Shown in pieces: positions 8,158 to 13,327 of a DNA stretch of 13,327 nt. This DNA is from an uncultured Ruminococcus sp. (GTDB lineage Bacteria > Bacillota > Clostridia > Oscillospirales > CAG-272). The stretch covers positions 1-13,327 of the forward strand of contig CACZSC010000071.1 of NCBI GenBank assembly GCA_902783755.1, written 5' to 3'. Within the stretch, counting starts at the first letter, position 1; each line of letters opens with the position of its first letter. Under the pieces are notes generated by a model. It was not told the DNA's origin and made no database searches. It saw only the letters and a program-made list of their open reading frames with translations. The position numbers were made by a program, and so were the translations under genes.

Positions 8158-10001
8158 TGCGCATTCTGTTCGACAGCAAAAGCAAAGTATTCAAGGAACC
8201 GTTCGGGACCATTGAGCCGCTGTCCCCGTGCAGGATCACGATCCACATTCCGAAGGACTGCGGTGCAAGAAACTGTTCCCTCGTAATAGAAAAGGAAAAC
8301 GGGTGTGGTTACGCCCGTTTTACCATGAACAGGGACGGTGAAGGGGACTGCTACGAGTTCTTCACCTGCAAGTTTGCGCTTGCGGAGACCGGGCTTTACT
8401 ACTACAAGTTCAGGATTGACGCGGAAAGCGGCACCTTCTTCCTGTACAGGGAAGGATACGACAGGACCAACATGGAAGAGGGCGATATGTGGCAGCTCTC
8501 GTGTATCCCGCGGGATTTCACGACTCCGGAGCATCTGTCCGGATCTCTGATGTACCAGATCTTTCCGGACAGGTTCCGCCGCGAAGGTACATGTGACCTT
8601 GTCGGAAAACTCGAGCCATATTTCATACACGAAAACACCGCTGATATCCCCTGTTACAGACCGGACGAGAACGGCGAGGTGAAAAACTGCGACTTTTTCG
8701 GAGGAAACCTCCGCGGGATCGAGGCGGGCCTCGGGTATCTCAAAGAAATGGGAGTAGGAATTATTTACCTGAACCCCATATTCAAGGCGTGGTCCAACCA
8801 CAGGTACGACACCTGCGACTACATGAAGATCGACGAGCTTCTCGGAACGGAAGAGGATTTCATCAGCCTGTGCCGGGCAGCCCACGCAAAAGGCATAAAA
8901 GTGATCCTTGACGGGGTTTTCTCCCATACGGGTTCCAGAAGCAGGTATTTCGATTCTGCAGGGGAATTCGGGAACGGGGCGTTCACGGATCCGGCCTCGC
9001 CGTACAGGGCCTGGTATGAATTCACGGAGTATCCGGATCAGTACACATGCTGGTGGGGCGTCAGGACCCTTCCGTGTGTTGACGAGCGCAACCCCGACTA
9101 CATGGATTTCATCATTGACGGCGAGGACAGCGTCATAGCCCACTGGCTCCGGGCTGGAGCGGACGGGTTCAGACTTGACGTGGCGGACGAGCTCCCGGAC
9201 GATTTCATTGCCAGACTCCGCAGAAGGATGAAGGAGATAAGGCCGGATTCGCTGCTGATAGGAGAGGTCTGGGAAGATGCTTCAAACAAGGTGAGCTACG
9301 GAGTGAGACGTACTTACTTTGTGAACGGAGAGTTGGACTCTGTCATGAACTATCCTTTCAGGAACGCGATAATCGACTATGTCACCGGAGCCGATGACGG
9401 TACCGGGTTCAGAAACACGGTGATGTCCGTTGCCGAAAACTATCCGCCGCAGGTGATCAACCTGCTGATGAACATGCTTTCGACTCACGACACTCCGAGG
9501 ATACTGTCACTTCTTTCACCGGAGAGCCCTCCTTCTGACAGGGACGAAAGGGCGGTCTATCTCATGAACGAGAGAGACAGGCGAGCGGCAGAGGAAAGGC
9601 TCTTCACGGCCGCATTCCTGCAGTTCGTGCTCCCCGGCATGCCGTGTATATTCTACGGAGACGAGATCGGCACCGAGGGATATGAGGATCCGTTCTGCAG
9701 AAAGTTCTTCGACTGGGACAGAACCGCGGAGAACCCCATCCTTGAGTTCGCGAAAAATCTCAGCAGGATAAGGCGTTCGGAGCAGGCTCTTAAGACAGGA
9801 GATGTAAGAGTGACATGTGACGGCCACGGAAGAGTCTTTATCGAAAGGACTGCGGGAAACGCCAGACTGGTAGCCACGGTGAACACCGGAGACAGATTCA
9901 CCGGCCGCAGGGACGGGGAAGTGATCCTCTGCTCCGGGGCGTCCGTGAACGGTGACAGTATCGAGATCGGCAGATACGGGTTCACGCTGGAACGCATCTA
10001 G
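8157..10001 (+). CDS. GH13 alpha-glucan hydrolase, neopullulanase/cyclomaltodextrinase-like
   Basis: This 614-residue enzyme belongs to the alpha-amylase clan and probably hydrolyses alpha-1,4 and perhaps alpha-1,6 bonds in glycogen-derived dextrins. Residues 1 to about 120 form a beta-rich N-terminal domain (YYYKFRID). The barrel then shows LMYQIFPDRF (where the conserved Y-x-IFPDRF block marks neopullulanase-like enzymes), DGVFSHTG at 252-259, DGFRLDVADE with nucleophile Asp341, IGEVWED with acid/base Glu370 and STHDTPR with His444-Asp445. No signal peptide is seen, so it should act in the cytoplasm. The start overlaps the glgP stop (TGATG). The locus has no GlgX or type I pullulanase, so this may be its debranching step, but substrate choice is inference. 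Alpha-amylase or maltogenic amylase are alternatives. Confidence 0.88.
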   Translation: MRILFDSKSKVFKEPFGTIEPLSPCRITIHIPKDCGARNCSLVIEKENGCGYARFTMNRDGEGDCYEFFTCKFALAETGLYYYKFRIDAESGTFFLYREGYDRTNMEEGDMWQLSCIPRDFTTPEHLSGSLMYQIFPDRFRREGTCDLVGKLEPYFIHENTADIPCYRPDENGEVKNCDFFGGNLRGIEAGLGYLKEMGVGIIYLNPIFKAWSNHRYDTCDYMKIDELLGTEEDFISLCRAAHAKGIKVILDGVFSHTGSRSRYFDSAGEFGNGAFTDPASPYRAWYEFTEYPDQYTCWWGVRTLPCVDERNPDYMDFIIDGEDSVIAHWLRAGADGFRLDVADELPDDFIARLRRRMKEIRPDSLLIGEVWEDASNKVSYGVRRTYFVNGELDSVMNYPFRNAIIDYVTGADDGTGFRNTVMSVAENYPPQVINLLMNMLSTHDTPRILSLLSPESPPSDRDERAVYLMNERDRRAAEERLFTAAFLQFVLPGMPCIFYGDEIGTEGYEDPFCRKFFDWDRTAENPILEFAKNLSRIRRSEQALKTGDVRVTCDGHGRVFIERTAGNARLVATVNTGDRFTGRRDGEVILCSGASVNGDSIEIGRYGFTLERI

Positions 10002-10021
10002 AACGGTCCGAAAAAACAGTA

Positions 10022-10050
10022 TTGCATTCTTTTGGGTTTGTCTGTATAAT
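10022..10050 (+). promoter_or_regulatory. Promoter of the DUF6935-like gene
   Basis: TTGCAT (10022-10027) and a perfect TATAAT (10045-10050) are 17 nt apart. A start near 10057 would give a leader of about 40 nt with AGGAGGT at 10086-10092. It lies directly after the glycogen operon, so the next gene can be expressed alone. Confidence 0.65.
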
Positions 10051-10098
10051 TTACTTGTACGCAACCGAAACACACATATTTGATCAGGAGGTAAACAG

Positions 10099-10668
10099 AT
10101 GTCTTTTCTTGACAATTTGAAAAAAGCAGCGGGGAATCTCGTTCAGAAGGTTTCAGAGGACTCCCAGGATTTCGTTTTTGAAACGATCCCCACAACGCTG
10201 GAAGAACTGAAAGCACGCCCTGAAGCTGACCAGAAGAATCCCTTCGGCGTCGCAGCGCTTCTTGTCGTTGCACTGAATATCTATCCTGCAAATCAGGAAG
10301 AAAGCTTCAGGATGATGGAATTCCTGAATGGCCCCAACGGGTTCTCCGGATATGACAAATCATTCATGAAGGACCGCTTCCAGCAGAACGGCGACTCCAC
10401 GCCGAGGTCCTATTTCCACGGAACGACACCGGCCAACAGCTACGAGCCCTCAGAGCCCTATACCGTCACGGTAAAGACGACTCCCCATTCACACGATATG
10501 GGCGAAGGCTACATCACGCTGTACCTGACATCGTCCGGCGCTGACTCGATCCGTCCGGTTTCCTTCCGCAACCAGGCTTCGACAGGCAAGTGGTTCATCC
10601 ACTCCGATTCGTGGCACGGCCTGCTGGCAGGCATCCGCAAACCCGCGAACGAGGATCCGTGGGCATAA
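10099..10668 (+). CDS. Uncharacterised protein, DUF6935-like
   Basis: The function is unknown. The 189-residue protein resembles a family widespread in gut Clostridia that I recall as DUF6935; this was not verified. Residues 1-25 are a lysine-rich amphipathic stretch (MSFLDNLKKAAGNLVQKV). Then come FETIPTTLEELKARPEA (28-44), an alanine/valine-rich helix FGVAALLVVALNIYP, and a MEFLNGPNGFSGYDKSFM block. The C-terminal half is beta-rich and includes PSEPYTVTV, LYLTSSGADSIRPVSFR, a GKWFI strand and the ending RKPANEDPWA. No signal peptide or clear membrane span is visible, although the helix near 50-64 is hydrophobic. AGGAGGT at 10086-10092 supports the start. It has its own promoter and terminator, so it is a single-gene unit; any link to glycogen is only positional. 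Confidence 0.8.
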   Translation: MSFLDNLKKAAGNLVQKVSEDSQDFVFETIPTTLEELKARPEADQKNPFGVAALLVVALNIYPANQEESFRMMEFLNGPNGFSGYDKSFMKDRFQQNGDSTPRSYFHGTTPANSYEPSEPYTVTVKTTPHSHDMGEGYITLYLTSSGADSIRPVSFRNQASTGKWFIHSDSWHGLLAGIRKPANEDPWA

Positions 10669-10694
10669 CGGCGCAGGTATAAAGAAATAGCGGT

Positions 10695-10732
10695 GAAGCG
10701 CAAAGGCAGGAGATCATCCGTCTTTGCGCTTC
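10695..10732 (+). terminator. Hairpin terminator after the DUF6935-like gene
   Basis: GAAGCGCAAAG (10695-10705) is perfectly complementary to CTTTGCGCTTC (10722-10732). The stem can extend inward by a G-U and a C-G pair. It is followed by TTCTTGCCTTCC, pyrimidine-rich but not a clean T run. It lies 27 nt after the stop codon. The strong stem makes a terminator likely; the poor T tract leaves some doubt. Confidence 0.65.
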
Positions 10733-10744
10733 TTCTTGCCTTCC

Positions 10745-10795
10745 TAGCGTCAACTACCCACCGCCTCTAACCAAAAGGGAGGGTGTGAAGTATGC
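10745..10795 (+). mobile_element. Possible IS200/IS605-type end remnant (hairpin)
   Basis: TCAACTACCCACC (10750-10762) followed by an imperfect hairpin with GGGAGGGTG (10777-10785) resembles the conserved hairpin segments near the ends of IS200/IS605-family elements in Clostridia, as I remember them. The stem is interrupted by bulges. No tnpA or tnpB accompanies it. The segment runs straight into the IS30-type remnant at about 10796, so one element may have landed in the other. The call rests on pattern memory only. Confidence 0.3.
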
Positions 10796-11032
10796 CATGA
10801 GATGATCAGGCGTGTCATTCCCAAGGGAACATCCATGGATCATTTGACTCAGACAGATATCGACCTCATGATGAGCCATATTAATTCCTACAGCAGAAAA
10901 AAGCTGAACAACCAGTCACCACACCAGTTGTTCAGCACAATTTTTAGCGAGGATATACTAACCAAACTTAACATCAAGTCTATTCCCGCTAATGAGATCA
11001 ATCTCACTCCAGAGCTCTTGATCAAGAGATAA
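10796..11032 (+). pseudogene. C-terminal fragment of an IS30-family transposase
   Basis: The reading frame through HEMIRRVIPKGTSMD, the QTDIDLMMSHIN stretch, RKKLNNQSPHQLFS and the ending INLTPELLIKR matches the C-terminal end of IS30-type DDE transposases, where the motif IRR-x-IPKG follows the catalytic glutamate region and the protein commonly ends in LTP-x-LL. Only about 78 codons remain of a protein that is usually over 300 residues. The HTH domain and the two catalytic aspartates are absent, and the sequence just before HEMIRR (QKGGCEVC) no longer fits the family. The ATG at 10802 has no convincing ribosome binding site. It is a dead remnant, truncated at its 5' side. Confidence 0.7.
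10903..10936 (+). repeat. Perfect 10-bp inverted repeat inside the IS30 remnant
   Basis: GCTGAACAAC (10903-10912) and GTTGTTCAGC (10927-10936) are perfect complements separated by 14 nt, and ACAATTTTT follows. The shape is terminator-like and could act on transcription entering the island, but the sequence also encodes the conserved KKLNNQSPHQLFS stretch, so it may be chance. Confidence 0.45.
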
Positions 11033-11202
11033 CAGTCTCACTAATCCGTTATCCTGCTGCACAATATCATCCATTGGGGTGGAAGTTACTAATGCAAAAA
11101 AATTGCCGTACCTTCGACCTCTTGTTGAGTTGCGCGTTTTTGACCCACGGAAATTGATCTATATCGTATTGTACTCCCATCCGGAGGGTATATCAATGTG
11201 TT

Positions 11203-11217
11203 TTGAAAACGTTTGCA
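11203..11217 (+). promoter_or_regulatory. cre-like site (CcpA operator consensus)
   Basis: TTGAAAACGTTTGCA matches the degenerate cre consensus WTGNAANCGNWNNCW at every position. It overlaps the left arm of a 10-bp inverted repeat. The nearest downstream start is gtrA at 11662, more than 400 nt away with its own promoter near 11600, so the target, if any, is unclear. The match is seen; CcpA binding is inference. Confidence 0.4.
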
Positions 11218-11240
11218 TAATTAACTTCCAAACGTTTTTT
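11206..11240 (+). terminator. Terminator-like hairpin with T6 tail, or paired operator
   Basis: AAAACGTTTG (11206-11215) pairs perfectly with CAAACGTTTT (11229-11238) across a 13-nt loop, and the T run spans 11235-11240. This has the form of an intrinsic terminator with an A-T-rich stem. Each arm also contains the palindrome AAACGTTT, and the copies are 23 bp apart, as expected for two LacI-family operators about two helix turns apart. Confidence 0.45.
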
Positions 11241-11519
11241 CGTTTGCAATACTAAATACTCGATGAATGCATGTTTTGCAAAACCAAAATCTTGAATCCT
11301 GAAGTAAGGTGGAAAAATCCAGATGTTAAACTTGCAAACAAGAACTTAGTCTTCCAATTCAGCCTTCATTCGGTTTCTGTCAGTATAGCACAGTGCAAAT
11401 ACCAAACATGGTACAAATGCCGTTGTTTTGCCTCTTTCAGGCATCTTATATTGTAAACATTTTATGAATAAAGGTTTTTGGAGTAACAAAATAGATCAAA
11501 AACGAAGGAGAAATCGGAA

Positions 11520-11603
11520 ATGACTATGAATAAACGCCGTGCGGGACGCAATTCACTCCCGCCACTTGCAGAAGTGGGGGACTCCTTGCTTACGGCTTGT
11601 TGA
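11520..11603 (+). CDS. Possible 27-codon small ORF
   Basis: GAAGGAG at 11504-11510 lies 9 nt before an ATG that opens 27 codons beginning MTMNKRRAGRNSLPPL and ending at the TGA at 11601. The peptide is basic at its N terminus and has no known motif. Most of the frame coincides with the hairpin that looks like an IS200/IS605 end, so the ribosome binding site may be a relic or chance. I would not annotate it without expression data. Confidence 0.2.
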   Translation: MTMNKRRAGRNSLPPLAEVGDSLLTAC

Positions 11604-11606
11604 ATT
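11550..11606 (+). mobile_element. Possible IS200/IS605-type right-end hairpin
   Basis: ATTCACTCCCGCCACTT (11551-11567), the loop GCAG and AAGTGGGGGACTCCTTGC (11572-11589) form a hairpin of eight pairs with one G-G mismatch. The layout ATTCA, C-rich arm, loop, G-rich arm, CTTGC resembles right ends of clostridial IS200/IS605 elements as I remember them. AATTCA (11550-11555) can also pair with TGAATT (11601-11606), and GCCGT (11537-11541) with ACGGC (11592-11596), in a pseudoknot-like order. No tnpA or tnpB is nearby. Confidence 0.35.
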
Positions 11607-11628
11607 CTTCGGGTTTTTGTGATATCAT
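11600..11628 (+). promoter_or_regulatory. Promoter of the gtrA-like gene and murC
   Basis: TTGAAT (11600-11605) and TATCAT (11623-11628) are 17 nt apart, and TGA before the -10 makes it an extended -10. Transcription would start near 11635 and give a 27-nt leader with GGAGG at 11650-11654. The -35 lies in the last bases of the IS-like hairpin segment, so that segment may have supplied it. The -10 motif and the 33-nt distance to the ATG equal those of the glgB promoter. Confidence 0.65.
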
Positions 11629-11649
11629 ATTTCGGTTAGAACGATGAAC

Positions 11650-11654
11650 GGAGG
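11650..11654 (+). promoter_or_regulatory. Ribosome binding site deciding the gtrA-like start
   Basis: GGAGG ends 7 nt before the ATG at 11662. The earlier in-frame ATG at 11644 lies upstream of this site and has no ribosome binding site of its own, so the product starts at 11662. Confidence 0.75.
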
Positions 11655-11661
11655 AGTGCGT

Positions 11662-12498
11662 ATGGAAAGCAATGGCAATATTATATGCTTTGACGATATT
11701 TCCTCCGTTGGTATCCCGGAACAGGAGTACGTCGTTTTCTATGACGCCGATTCGGATATATCTCCGGAAGAACTCTCCGGGCTCTCAGACCAGATGGCTG
11801 AAAAGGACGGGGTATGCGCGATAACTTCCGGTCACGGGCGTCTGTTGAAATTTTTCTATACCATTGCCGCCGGAAGGCCGGTCCCTGCGACCTGCGGGGC
11901 CGTGGGAATGGCGAGGGATCTTGCAGAAAAGTATCTGACTTCAAGGAATCCGAATGCCGTTTCTGCCATGATGTGGGCAGCGAACAGCGGGTTGAAGCTG
12001 AACTCGATCAAGATAGAGAAGAAGGACTCTTCACTGAAAGTCAGATTCAGAAGGATCATCAGGCTGCTGGTGTCATCCCAGACGCTGAAATACGCCATGT
12101 CGTCCTTCGGATGCTTCCTGCTGGACTACGTGCTGACACTGATACTGAGCGCGCTGCTTAAGCATATATCCCCGGATCTCCACCGGGAGATCGCGGTGCT
12201 GATATCCTGGGTCATATCTTCCGGTATCAATTTCTTCATCAACAGACGGTTCGTGTTCCACTCGAAGAACAATCTGCTGAAGGCAATGGGAGAATACTAC
12301 GGGCTGGCGTCTGTAGTGTTCGTGCTGAAGAATTACGGTCTCCTTGAAGTCTTCATGAGACTTCTCAATATAGACATCGCGATCGCAAAACCGGTCTGTG
12401 AGCTCGCATTTTTCATCGTCAATTTCTTCATACAAAAAAAGATCATTTTCAGAAGAAAAAAAGAAAAGAAAACCGCTGAACAAAAAACCGAGGAATAA
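11662..12498 (+). CDS. GtrA-family membrane protein with a shortened GT2-like N-terminal domain
   Basis: GtrA proteins are small four-helix membrane proteins thought to move polyprenyl-phosphate-linked sugars across the membrane. In this 278-residue product the GtrA part covers about 139-263, with four hydrophobic segments (near 145-168, 176-193, 213-235 and 240-257) and two NFF-type motifs, INFFINRRFVF and VNFFIQKKIIF. Residues 23-120 resemble the middle and end of a family-2 glycosyltransferase of the polyprenyl-phosphate sugar synthase type: VVFYDADSDISPEEL with DAD at 28-30, then GRLLKFFYTIAAGRPVPATCG. The nucleotide-binding start of such enzymes is missing. The C terminus is highly charged. 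It is followed by murC after 5 nt, so the two are probably cotranscribed. Whether the N-terminal part is active is unknown. Confidence 0.8.
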   Translation: MESNGNIICFDDISSVGIPEQEYVVFYDADSDISPEELSGLSDQMAEKDGVCAITSGHGRLLKFFYTIAAGRPVPATCGAVGMARDLAEKYLTSRNPNAVSAMMWAANSGLKLNSIKIEKKDSSLKVRFRRIIRLLVSSQTLKYAMSSFGCFLLDYVLTLILSALLKHISPDLHREIAVLISWVISSGINFFINRRFVFHSKNNLLKAMGEYYGLASVVFVLKNYGLLEVFMRLLNIDIAIAKPVCELAFFIVNFFIQKKIIFRRKKEKKTAEQKTEE

Positions 12499-12503
12499 GA
12501 CAG

Positions 12504-13327
12504 ATGGCTTTACCGAATTCCCGTTTGGGTGCAGATAAAATAGAACAGATACTGAGCGGCAGAAAAAGGCTTTTCTTTGCCGGCATAGGCGGGGTGAGCA
12601 TGAACTCTCTGGCCCATGTCAGCATGCTCAGGGGCTATGACGTGGCCGGGTATGACCGTTCCCGCACGCCCATCACCGAAAAGCTGGAGTCGCTGGGCAT
12701 AAAAGTTTATTACGAAGCATGCCAGGAAAACATGCGCGACAGGGACGTGCTGATCTATACCGTCGCGATGCCGCCGGACACACCGGAGATAGTGTATGCC
12801 AGGGAGCATGAGATACCGATGATATCAAGGTCGGACTATCTCGGATATCTCATGATGAGCTATGATAAAAGGATAGGCGTTTCCGGGACCCACGGAAAGA
12901 GCACCACCACTGCGATGATAGGGTGCATACTCAGGGAGGCCGGAAAGGAACCCACTGTCCTCAACGGAGCGGTGATGAAGGAGACCGGCACAGTTGATAT
13001 TATCGGAAAACACGATTACCTTTCATTCGAAGCCTGCGAGTATATGGACTCGTTCCTCGATTTCAACCCGAACATAGCGGTCGTGCTGAATATCGAACTG
13101 GATCACGTGGATTATTTCAAGTCCATCAGGCAGATCAGGGATTCTTTCACCGCCTTCATCAACAGGACGGGCAAGGACGGGATCGCGATACTGAACCTCA
13201 ACGACAAGGACTGTGTCAGGATCGCCAAGAAGGCGGAATGCCGCGTCATATCCTTTGCCCACGAAAATCCGCTGGCTGATTACTATTCCGGGAACGAGAC
13301 CGTCACAGACGGATATCCGGAGTTCGA
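12504..13327 (+). CDS. murC: UDP-N-acetylmuramate--L-alanine ligase MurC (3' end outside the window)
   Basis: MurC adds L-alanine to UDP-N-acetylmuramic acid with ATP, the first amino acid of the peptidoglycan stem peptide, in the cytoplasm. The frame is open from the ATG to the window edge, giving 274 codons of an enzyme that is usually about 450-480 residues. The N-terminal UDP-binding domain has FFAGIGGVSM with GIGG at 27-30. The central ATPase domain has the loop GTHGKSTTTAM (128-138), with Ser where many MurCs have Thr, then FEACEYMDSF with Glu176 and LNIELDHVDYF with His201. The EAxEY and ELDHxDYF motifs favour MurC over MurD, MurE, MurF or Mpl, though Mpl is not fully excluded. GAGG at 12490-12493, in the end of the preceding gene, serves as ribosome binding site. 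Confidence 0.9.
   Translation, partial: MALPNSRLGADKIEQILSGRKRLFFAGIGGVSMNSLAHVSMLRGYDVAGYDRSRTPITEKLESLGIKVYYEACQENMRDRDVLIYTVAMPPDTPEIVYAREHEIPMISRSDYLGYLMMSYDKRIGVSGTHGKSTTTAMIGCILREAGKEPTVLNGAVMKETGTVDIIGKHDYLSFEACEYMDSFLDFNPNIAVVLNIELDHVDYFKSIRQIRDSFTAFINRTGKDGIAILNLNDKDCVRIAKKAECRVISFAHENPLADYYSGNETVTDGYPEF

Larger units (their letters stand above)
11033..11519. other. A+T-rich intergenic stretch without a convincing gene
   Basis: This stretch between the IS30 remnant and the structured right edge holds no gene I can support. The first 65 bases probably belong to the 3' end of the IS30-type element (TGGAAGTTACTAATGCAA near 11080 may be part of its terminal repeat). A 58-codon frame from a GTG at 11079 to 11255 and a 61-codon frame at 11271-11456 are open, but neither has a ribosome binding site. 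The stretch contains the cre-like site and paired repeat at 11203-11240. A short CGTTTTTGA (11135-11143) recurs inverted as TCAAAAACG (11496-11504), possibly by chance. Confidence 0.5.

Noticed and set aside
9990..10010. Possible terminator stem at the end of the GH13 gene
   Set aside because: Only about five interrupted pairs form, and it is followed by A residues, so no terminator on the + strand.
11171..11192. Partial palindrome TACTCCC...GGAGGGTA
   Set aside because: The arms pair only with a gap, and no T run or operator context follows.
11424..11455. Hairpin AATGCC...GGCATCTT
   Set aside because: Only five or six pairs with a long loop; not distinguishable from chance.
11271..11456. 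61-codon open frame on the + strand in the island
   Set aside because: It has no ribosome binding site, a skewed Cys/Lys/Phe-rich composition and no motif; probably chance.
1..13327. CRISPR array, tRNA or rRNA genes, prophage or defence genes
   Set aside because: No regularly spaced repeats, cloverleaf or rRNA-like sequence, or proteins of these kinds were seen on either strand.

Overview
The window reads as chromosomal DNA of a Bacillota bacterium, probably class Clostridia. The reasons are a glgBCDAP glycogen operon that includes the non-catalytic glgD paralogue, strong GGAGG-type ribosome binding sites, a MurC with a GTHGKS loop of the kind seen in Clostridia, and frequent AGG (Arg) and ATA (Ile) codons in fairly GC-rich genes. 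The species cannot be fixed from this. Every credible gene lies on the + strand.

Region 1 (about 38-10001) is a compact six-gene glycogen operon: glgB, glgC, glgD, glgA, glgP and a GH13 alpha-glucan hydrolase. Gaps are 15-18 nt or absent (ATGA overlap at glgD/glgA, TGATG overlap at glgP/GH13). A sigma-A-type promoter with an extended -10 lies just before glgB. GlgC, with GlgD as probable partner subunit, makes ADP-glucose; GlgA polymerises it; GlgB branches the chain; GlgP releases glucose-1-phosphate; and the GH13 enzyme is the only candidate in view for trimming or debranching the limit dextrin. No terminator is visible after the last gene.

Region 2 (10022-10732) is a single-gene unit with its own promoter, a 189-residue uncharacterised protein that I associate with the DUF6935 family, and a long hairpin terminator.

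Region 3 (about 10745-11606) is a more A+T-rich intergenic island of roughly 0.9 kb that looks like a graveyard of mobile DNA. It holds the C-terminal end of an IS30-type transposase and, near both edges, hairpins resembling IS200/IS605 element ends without tnpA or tnpB. Between them lies a perfect match to the CcpA cre consensus inside a larger inverted repeat, with no gene next to it.

Region 4 (11600-13327) starts with a second extended -10 promoter. It drives a GtrA-type membrane protein whose N-terminal part looks like a shrunken family-2 glycosyltransferase, followed closely by murC, which runs off the window. No CRISPR array, tRNA, rRNA or complete mobile element is present. The points most worth a second look are the GT2-remnant/GtrA fusion, the orphan IS200/IS605-like ends with possible structured RNA, the isolated cre/operator-like repeat, and the DUF6935-like gene beside the glycogen operon.
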